DNA of 24,526 nt from the NCBI GenBank assembly GCA_016208645.1, contig JACQXP010000101.1, positions 1 through 24,526 on the forward strand. Reading direction: 5' to 3'. Shown piece after piece: positions 19,362 to 24,526 of this stretch (position 1 is the stretch's first letter; each line of letters opens with the position of its first letter). The DNA is from Candidatus Methylomirabilota bacterium. GTDB lineage: Bacteria > Methylomirabilota > Methylomirabilia > Methylomirabilales > 2-02-FULL-66-22. The translations under genes and the position numbers were made by a program. The notes below the pieces were generated by a model. That model was not told the DNA's origin and did no database searches. It was given only the letters and a program-made list of their open reading frames with translations.

Positions 19362-19624
19362 ACGTGTATGAGAAGCGCAACGCGATCCTGGGGGTCGAGT
19401 TCGATCGGTACGTGCGTGACCACTCCTCCTTTGCGGCACGCATCCCTCGCGGCGCTCAAATAGTGCTCCAGCTTCCTGATGATCCGAGATTCAACGCCTG
19501 GGCGAGACGCCTTGCGAAGCGGCAGCGTCAAAGCGGACAGCCGGTTGTTCTTGTGACCATTGCGCGGGTTCAGCCGCCCAAGTCCCGCCTGATCGCGCCG
19601 AGACTCCAGATCGAGGCGGCATAG
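19358..19624 (+). CDS. DUF5647 family protein
   Basis: An 88-residue protein with the pattern LGVEFDRYVRDHSSFAARIP, QIVLQLPDDPRFNAWARRLA, QPVVLVTIARVQPPKSRL and RLQIEAA, which fits DUF5647: an LG-EFD-Y--(E/D)HP-F--IP opening, a P-DP-(F/L)--(W/Y)N-----K middle and a PVV-V-I-----P-SRLI--RL- ending. The function of the family is unknown. It is translationally coupled (ATGA) to the DUF7718-like gene upstream. Start ATG 19358. No membrane segment or catalytic motif is obvious. It sits in the accessory patch with the AbrB-VapC pair and the DUF4236 stub. Confidence 0.8.
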   Translation: MNVYEKRNAILGVEFDRYVRDHSSFAARIPRGAQIVLQLPDDPRFNAWARRLAKRQRQSGQPVVLVTIARVQPPKSRLIAPRLQIEAA

Positions 19625-19814
19625 AGACGGTCGGCATAAACGTTGTTGGCTGAGTGGAATATTTTCCGCAACTTCTTGCGGCGGCGCCTTCGACGTCAAC
19701 ACGCAATCCTCCCGGGACGTCAGCCCGGTCGACCCCGCACCCCCGCGCTGGCCAGCCGGCGAGCCAGCCCCCTCTGGCAGTGCCGACAGCGCATTTCACG
19801 ACAGCGCATCTCCG

Positions 19815-19843
19815 TTGACCCCTGTTGCCGACTCGGGTAGCAT
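19815..19843 (+). promoter_or_regulatory. Predicted near-leaderless promoter of the cytochrome c gene
   Basis: TTGACC (19815-19820), a 17-bp spacer and TAGCAT (19838-19843). The ATG begins 9 bp after the -10 box, giving a leader of about 3 nt or none. The rest of the 228-bp gap from 19625 shows nothing recognisable. Confidence 0.65.
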
Positions 19844-19852
19844 ACGCCTCCC

Positions 19853-20293
19853 ATGCGCTTCCGTGTCGGCAGACGGGCCATCCTCCTCATGCTCCTGGCC
19901 GGCGTGGGGGTGGCCATGATTCTCCTTTGGAACATCCGGCCCCCCCACGGGGCGGGGACGCCAACTGCGCCGGGTGCCCCGCAGGGACGCGCCCTCTACG
20001 ACGCCCACTGCGCGGTGTGCCACGGCCCGGGCGGGAAGGGGGACGGGCCCGGGGCCCGCGTGGTCCGCCAGCCGATGCGGGACTTCTCCGACCCGGCGGC
20101 CATGCGGGACCTGAATGACCGCTTCCTCATCGAGATCACCAAGAAGGGGAGTTCCCAGTTCGGCCGCAGCAACGCCATGCCGGCCTGGAGCATGAAGCTC
20201 TCCGACGAGGAGATCCGCGCCGTGGTGGCCTATATCCGATCCCTGGCACCCCGGAACCCGCCCACGTCATCCGGCAGAAAGGAAAAGCCCTGA
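19853..20293 (+). CDS. Membrane-anchored monoheme c-type cytochrome
   Basis: A 146-residue protein. An N-terminal anchor or signal (residues 9-27, AILLMLLAGVGVAMILLWN) puts the rest in the periplasm. Haem attachment is CAVCH (Cys53, Cys56, His57), preceded by GRALYDAHC and followed by GPGGKGDGPGARV, all typical of class I cytochrome c (cytochrome c_CBB3/PQQ type). The likely axial Met is in SNAMPAW (Met109), followed by LSDEEIRAVVAYIRSLA, the usual C-terminal helix. It is probably an electron carrier. A strong promoter ends 9 bp before the ATG, so the message is near leaderless; the TGA stop overlaps the putative CTG start of the next gene. Confidence 0.93.
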   Translation: MRFRVGRRAILLMLLAGVGVAMILLWNIRPPHGAGTPTAPGAPQGRALYDAHCAVCHGPGGKGDGPGARVVRQPMRDFSDPAAMRDLNDRFLIEITKKGSSQFGRSNAMPAWSMKLSDEEIRAVVAYIRSLAPRNPPTSSGRKEKP

Positions 20294-23200
20294 TCCCCTC
20301 CGCGTTCTCCCGCCGCCTGCTGCCCTTCATCTACCTCCTCTTCTTCCTCTCCGGCGCGACCGGACTTCTCTACGAGGTGGTCTGGGCCCGGATGCTGACC
20401 CAGATCTTCGGGAATACCACGCACGCCATCGCCACGGTCCTGTCGGCGTACATGGCGGGGCTGGCCCTGGGCAGCTATGTCTTCGGCCGCCTGGTGGATG
20501 CCCGGCGCAATGCGCTCCTGGCCTATGGCCTCCTGGAAGGAGGCGTGGGACTCTACGGCCTCTTGGTCCCCACGCTCTTCGCCCTCACGCAACGCGCGTA
20601 CGGCTCCCTGTACGGCCTGGTGGAGGTCTCCTTCGCCGCCTTCAGCGTCGTCCTGTTCCTCCTGGCGTTCGTCGTGATCGTCATCCCCACGGCGCTCATG
20701 GGCGCGACCCTGCCGGTGCTCAGCCGGTTCTGCGTGACCCGGTTCTCTTCCCTGGGCCGGCGCGTGGGGGACCTGTATGCCATCAACACGCTGGGGGCGG
20801 TGGTGGGCTGCGCCCTTACCGGGTTTTTCCTCATCTCCCACCTGGGGCTCCGCGCGACGGTCCGGCTGGGCGCGAGCGTCAACCTGGCCATCGCCGTCCT
20901 GATCGTCATCCTGGTCGCCGCGCTCCGAGGGCGGGGAGCGACGCCGGAAGAGGCCGGCGAGGAATCTCCGGCCGTGCCGGAGGAGGGATCGGCCCGCTCC
21001 CGCCTGGATATGGCGCTGCTCCTGGCCTTCGCCCTGTCGGGGATGGCGGCCATGGTGTACGAGAACGCCTGGACGAGAGCCCTCACCCTGGTCATCGGCA
21101 TGTCCACCTACTCCTTCTCCGTGATGCTCACCACGTTCCTGGTGGGCCTGGGCCTGGGGCGTTTGCTCTACGCCCGCTGGTGGGGGACGCGGCAAATCGG
21201 GATGGCGGGATTCGGGGTCCTGCAACTCTTGATCGCCCTCTCGGCCCTGGCCTCGATCCCGCTCTTCGAGCGCCTCCCCTTGCTGTTGCTCCGCCTGCGT
21301 CACGGCTTCGGCGACTCGTTCAGGCAGTTTCTCACCATCCAGATGCTGCTGTCCGCCCTGGTGATGATCGTGCCGACGCTGCTCCTGGGGGCCACCTTTC
21401 CCGTGGTCGCCCGCATCTACACCCGGAATTTGACCGCGGTGGGCCGGAGCGTGGGGACCGCCTATGCCAGCAACACGCTGGGGGCGATCGCGGGGGCGTT
21501 TCTGGGCGGCTTCCTGTTCATCCCGATCATCGGCATCCAGCACAGCATCGCCCTGGCGGTGATGGTGAACGCCGTCGTGGGCGTCCTGCTGGTGGGTGCG
21601 GATCCCGGCGTGCGCCCGGCGCGGCGGCTGCTGGCGGCGGGGGCCATGCTGGCGATCTCGGCGGCGGCGTTCCTGGGGTTCGGGACGTGGAACGCGGGGG
21701 TCATGACCAGCGGCGTCACCATCTACGCCCACAACTACGCCAGCCTGCCCACGGACGCCTTGCGGCGGGAGTGGATGACGCGGGACGACCTGCTCTACTA
21801 CCGGGAAGGCCTCACCGCCACCATCAGCGTCCACCGCTCGGCCGGATCCGATTACCTCTACGAGAAGATCAACGGCAAGGTGGACGCCTCCTTCGGCGAC
21901 ACGCCGACCCAGCTCATGGTGGGGTACTTGCCCATGCTGCTCAACCCCGGGGCCAGGCGCGTGCTGGTCATCGGCATGGGAAGCGGCATGACGGCCAAGG
22001 CCGTGGCGGCCTTCCCGGTGGAGCGCCTGGAGGTGGCGGAGATCGAGCCGGCCGTGATCGAGGGGGCGCGATTCTTCGCCGAGAAGAACGGCCGCATCCA
22101 CGACGATCCCCGGGTGCGCTTCATCCACGCCGACGGGCGCAACTATCTCCTGGCGGTGCGCCAGCGGTACGACGTGATCATCTCGGAGCCATCTAACCCG
22201 TGGATCGCCGGCATCGGGAACCTGTTCACGCGGGAGTACTACCAGCTGGCGCGGGCCACCCTGACGGAGGGCGGGGTCTTCGGGCAGTGGATGCAGACCT
22301 ACGCCATGGCGCCCGAGGATCTCCGGATGGTCTACCGCACCTTCGCCGAGGTCTTTCCCGACGTCTCCCTCTGGGCCGTCAACGACAGCGACATGCTGCT
22401 CATCGGGACCACAGAGAAACAGCGGCTGCGTTCCGCCGACCTGCGGGCGGCCCTGGCGGGGCGGCCCGTGGCGCAACAGGATCTGCGCGACCTGGGCTTC
22501 GTGGACGCTGCCAGCCTCTTCGCCATGTACCTGATGCCCAAGGCGACCCTCCAGAAGATGGCGGGCGAGGCCGAGATCAACCTGGACGACGTGCCCCGGC
22601 TGGAGTTCTCGGCCCCGCGCAACCTGGGCCGGGAGACGACGACCCTGAACATGCGCCTGACGCGGGGCTTCGTGATCCGGCCGGAGGTGGTGGACGCCGA
22701 CCCGGAGCGGGATCCCACCGGGCGCGTGGCCCTGGCCCTGGCCCATGGATACCGGGCGACGCGGGACCGCACCAAGGCCCTGGACTGGGTCGAGCGGGCG
22801 CTCCGGGTCGCGCCGGGGAACGCGGAGGCGCGGCTGCTTCGCGGCCGGCTGCTGGCGGAGGAGGGGCGCTCGGCCGCCTCGGCAGAGGAACTCCTGGCCG
22901 TCATCGCGGGATGGGCCCCGCGGCTGGACGCGGCGGTGGAGGTGGCCAGGGGCCTGGAGGCCGAGGACGCCATCCGCGTCCTCCGCCGCATCCGGCGGCG
23001 GGCCCCCCATCTTTCCGAGGCGCGGGTGGCGCTGGCCGAGGCGCTCCAGCGGGGAGGCTACGCCCAGCAGGCGGAGAGCGAGTATCGGGAGGTCCAGCGG
23101 GATCGGCCGCAGGATCGCCGCGTTTTCTTCGGCCTGGGCCGGAGCCTCTTGGCCCAGGGCGCCTACGAGAAGGCCCTGGCGGCCCTGGAGGAGGCGGCGA

Positions 23201-23472
23201 GACTGGGCGAGGCCAGCGGGGAATTCCAGGCGGACCGGGGCGAGGTCCTGATGTTGCTCGGGCGCTGCCGGGACGCCGTGGCGGCCTACCGCCAGGCCCT
23301 GCGGAGCAACGTGGAGCAGGTGACCTGGCGCCTCAACCTGGGCATCTCGCTGGCAGAGCTTGGCCCGCAGGCGACGCGCGAGGCGGAGCAGCGGTTCCGC
23401 GAGGTCCTGGCCATGGACCCGGCCAACACCCGCGCCTGGGAAGAGCTCCGGAAGCTCGGGGAGCGGTTCTGA
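20290..23472 (+). CDS. Membrane spermidine-synthase-like (SpeE-fold) protein with TPR tail
   Basis: About 1060 residues. The first half is a set of membrane helices in two related blocks (LSGATGLLYEVVWARMLTQIFGNT... and LSGMAAMVYENAWTRALTLVIG...), as in fused MFS/spermidine synthase proteins. Residues about 510-690 hold an aminopropyltransferase-like Rossmann domain: VLVIGMGSGMTAKAV (about 559-573), FIHADGRNYL and DVIISEPSNPWIAGIGNLFT. The true spermidine synthases have a catalytic Asp where this reads EPSNP, so it need not make spermidine. Residues about 810-1060 are TPR-like repeats (AYEKALAALEEAARLG, CRDAVAAYRQAL). The reading frame is open with membrane sequence back to 20290; no ATG, GTG or TTG occurs before 20374, but CTG at 20290 has AAAGGA 6 bp upstream and overlaps the cytochrome stop (CTGA). 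Substrate and role unknown; coupling with the cytochrome is notable. Confidence 0.85.
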   Translation: MIPSAFSRRLLPFIYLLFFLSGATGLLYEVVWARMLTQIFGNTTHAIATVLSAYMAGLALGSYVFGRLVDARRNALLAYGLLEGGVGLYGLLVPTLFALTQRAYGSLYGLVEVSFAAFSVVLFLLAFVVIVIPTALMGATLPVLSRFCVTRFSSLGRRVGDLYAINTLGAVVGCALTGFFLISHLGLRATVRLGASVNLAIAVLIVILVAALRGRGATPEEAGEESPAVPEEGSARSRLDMALLLAFALSGMAAMVYENAWTRALTLVIGMSTYSFSVMLTTFLVGLGLGRLLYARWWGTRQIGMAGFGVLQLLIALSALASIPLFERLPLLLLRLRHGFGDSFRQFLTIQMLLSALVMIVPTLLLGATFPVVARIYTRNLTAVGRSVGTAYASNTLGAIAGAFLGGFLFIPIIGIQHSIALAVMVNAVVGVLLVGADPGVRPARRLLAAGAMLAISAAAFLGFGTWNAGVMTSGVTIYAHNYASLPTDALRREWMTRDDLLYYREGLTATISVHRSAGSDYLYEKINGKVDASFGDTPTQLMVGYLPMLLNPGARRVLVIGMGSGMTAKAVAAFPVERLEVAEIEPAVIEGARFFAEKNGRIHDDPRVRFIHADGRNYLLAVRQRYDVIISEPSNPWIAGIGNLFTREYYQLARATLTEGGVFGQWMQTYAMAPEDLRMVYRTFAEVFPDVSLWAVNDSDMLLIGTTEKQRLRSADLRAALAGRPVAQQDLRDLGFVDAASLFAMYLMPKATLQKMAGEAEINLDDVPRLEFSAPRNLGRETTTLNMRLTRGFVIRPEVVDADPERDPTGRVALALAHGYRATRDRTKALDWVERALRVAPGNAEARLLRGRLLAEEGRSAASAEELLAVIAGWAPRLDAAVEVARGLEAEDAIRVLRRIRRRAPHLSEARVALAEALQRGGYAQQAESEYREVQRDRPQDRRVFFGLGRSLLAQGAYEKALAALEEAARLGEASGEFQADRGEVLMLLGRCRDAVAAYRQALRSNVEQVTWRLNLGISLAELGPQATREAEQRFREVLAMDPANTRAWEELRKLGERF

Positions 23473-23492
23473 GTGCGAGACGCTCTATTGAA

Positions 23493-23519
23493 CCGCCAAG
23501 ACGCCATGGACGCCAGGAA
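23493..23519 (+). repeat. Period-9 array (CCGCCAAGA, CGCCATGGA, CGCCAGGAA)
   Basis: Three 9-bp units in the gap after the SpeE-TPR gene. The remainder of 23473-23631 shows nothing recognisable. Confidence 0.7.
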
Positions 23520-23631
23520 AGTCCCAACATTCAAACTCCGACGGTTGATGGACACTTCTACCTTAGATGAGGGCAGTGGCGTGTCAGACGGGAGATGCAT
23601 GTCACATGATGAGGCGGGTGCCCCTTTTTCC

Positions 23632-23660
23632 TTGCTGACCACGGGGGCATCCCGTACAAT
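23632..23660 (+). promoter_or_regulatory. Promoter of the dual-specificity phosphatase gene
   Basis: TTGCTG (23632-23637), a 17-bp spacer and TACAAT (23655-23660). The predicted 23-nt leader carries GAGAGGAAGGG as Shine-Dalgarno before the ATG at 23690. Confidence 0.65.
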
Positions 23661-23689
23661 CCCGCCGCTTCCGGGAGAGGAAGGGCAGC

Positions 23690-24169
23690 ATGTCGTGGCT
23701 ATGGGATGGCGGCGGGGACCAGGTTGACTTCATCACCGACGACCTGGCGGTGGCGAGCCTCGAGGCGGCGTGGGACCTCCAGAAGCTGATCCGTCACGGC
23801 ATCCGGGCGATCGTGGACGTCAGCAATCGCGACGGGAATCCCCGCTATGCCGGGATTCACTACCACGAGGTCCGGATCGCCGATCCGGACGAGCGCCTGC
23901 CCGAGTTCCTGCCGCGCGTCATGGCGTTCATTGATGAGGCGCGGCGGCGCGGGCCGGTCCTGCTGCACTGCGTGGCCGGGGTGTCCCGCTCGCCGGCGCT
24001 GGCGATCTGCTATCTGCACGAGCGGCACGGGCTGTCCCTGCCGGCCGCGCTCACGCACGTGCGCTCCCGCCGGGTGCAGGCGGATCCCCATCCGCTGTTC
24101 CTCCGCGTGATCCAGGACTACTATCGGGCCCGTCGCGGGATCGCGGGGTGCGGCCGGGAGCGCTCCTAG
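23690..24169 (+). CDS. Dual-specificity protein phosphatase family protein
   Basis: A 159-residue protein with the cysteine-phosphatase signature LLHCVAGVSRSPALA: His93, nucleophile Cys94, Arg100 and Ser101. The pattern continues with AICYLHERHGLSLPAALTHVRSRRVQADPHPLFLRVIQDY, which is the AYLM-----SL--A---V---R--I-PN--F--QL-E pattern of dual-specificity phosphatases. The general-acid Asp is probably in RIADPDER (Asp65 or Asp67). The N-terminus ITDDLAVASLEAAWDLQKLIRHGIRAIVDVSNR matches the family fold (I-DGLYLG-------L---GI--ILNL). It may act on phosphoproteins or phospho-lipids/sugars. It has its own promoter (23632-23660). Cytoplasmic; no signal peptide. Confidence 0.93.
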   Translation: MSWLWDGGGDQVDFITDDLAVASLEAAWDLQKLIRHGIRAIVDVSNRDGNPRYAGIHYHEVRIADPDERLPEFLPRVMAFIDEARRRGPVLLHCVAGVSRSPALAICYLHERHGLSLPAALTHVRSRRVQADPHPLFLRVIQDYYRARRGIAGCGRERS

Positions 24170-24222
24170 CCCGGTGTAGCTGGAACCAAACAGGACAAGT
24201 CTTCAAGCAATAAGGGACCGAG

Positions 24223-24526
24223 ATGCCCCTCGCAGAGGTGAACGGCATCCGCCTGTTCTACGACGAGGCCGGCGCCGGCCGTCCCGTCATCTTCGTGCAT
24301 GCCTACCCCGTGGGGCGGAGGATGTGGGCGCCCCAGGTGGCGCACTTCCAGGCCCGCTACCGGGTGCTCACCTACGATTGCCGGGGATTCGGGGACTCGG
24401 AGGCACCGCCCGGCGCGGACAGCTATTCCCAGGCCCAGTCGGTGGAGGATCTCCGGGGGTTGTGCCTGGCGCTCGATGCCCGGCAGGTGGCCGTCGTCGG
24501 CCTGTCCATGGCCGGCAACATCGCCC
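24223..24526 (+). CDS. Alpha/beta hydrolase, 3' partial
   Basis: The first 101 residues of an alpha/beta-fold hydrolase that leaves the window at the right edge. MPLAEVNGIRLFYDEAGAGRPVIFVHAYPVGRRMWAPQV is the usual N-terminal pattern, with HAYPVG in the oxyanion-hole position (usually HG-P). TYDCRGFGDSEAPPG follows, and VVGLSMAGNIA contains the nucleophile elbow G-x-S-x-(A/G)-G with Ser at about residue 96. Asp and His of the triad lie beyond the edge. The family includes esterases, 3-oxoadipate enol-lactonases and haloperoxidases; no finer call is possible. ATG 24223 has AAGGGA 5 bp upstream, 53 bp after the phosphatase, so the two may be cotranscribed. Confidence 0.88.
   Translation, partial: MPLAEVNGIRLFYDEAGAGRPVIFVHAYPVGRRMWAPQVAHFQARYRVLTYDCRGFGDSEAPPGADSYSQAQSVEDLRGLCLALDARQVAVVGLSMAGNIA

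Noticed and set aside
20230..23010. A very long open frame on the minus strand opposite the SpeE-TPR gene
   Set aside because: It is Asp/His/Gln/Gly-rich without domains, a typical mirror of a GC-rich coding strand.
181..23519. CRISPR array as an explanation of the repeated arrays
   Set aside because: Units are 6-9 bp and directly tandem, with no spacers, no 25-40 bp repeats and no cas genes.

Overview
This 24.5 kb window is from a high-GC, apparently rod-shaped, diderm bacterium. It carries MreB/MreC/MreD/PBP2, lipoproteins, a periplasmic SurA/PpiD-type chaperone and a membrane-anchored cytochrome c. No gene fixes the phylum. High GC, an orphan MEMO protein and many short tandem arrays would fit Methylomirabilota (NC10) or Rokubacteria-like lineages, but that is only a guess.

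Layout. 2-2323 (+): tail of an ABC transporter ATPase, a histidine phosphatase, a NagD-type HAD phosphatase and a small lipoprotein with its own terminator. 2518-7854 (-): the rod-shape operon mreB-mreC-mreD-mrdA-rodA, with rodA broken by two deletions. 7984-10136: a SurA/PpiD-like chaperone divergent from mreB, a small one-pass membrane protein and a lipoprotein-like protein. 10226-12416 (+): a MEMO-family protein with an extra N-terminal domain and three small unrecognised proteins, one with two apparent compensating frameshifts. 12477-12898: divergent tRNA-Ala(GGC) and tRNA-Leu(CAA), each with a clear sigma70-type promoter. 13236-14399: an AAA/DUF4143 ATPase. 14469-16993 (-): a ParB/Srx-fold protein overlapping a metallophosphoesterase, then a secreted amidohydrolase read from a separate leaderless promoter. 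17261-19624 is an accessory patch: a 64-aa protein, an orphan promoter/RBS/start that runs into a repeat array, an AbrB-VapC toxin-antitoxin pair with a clear operator, a DUF4236 stub, and a DUF7718-like/DUF5647 gene pair. 19853-24526 (+): a cytochrome c coupled to a membrane spermidine-synthase-like/TPR protein that seems to start at CTG, a dual-specificity phosphatase and the start of an alpha/beta hydrolase.

The most unusual feature is not a gene. Nearly every longer intergenic gap holds a short degenerate tandem array with a fixed period, mostly 7 bp and sometimes 6, 8 or 9. Unit sequences differ between arrays, and some unit families recur in inverted orientation. Arrays run into gene ends (181-208), lie in annotated N-termini (10160, 11566) and in one case follow directly on a promoter, Shine-Dalgarno and ATG (17615). 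Other notable points are the doubly deleted rodA, two predicted leaderless promoters, a CTG start overlapping a TGA stop, and consistent promoters of the form TTGAC(A/C/G)-N17/18-TA(N)4 across the window.
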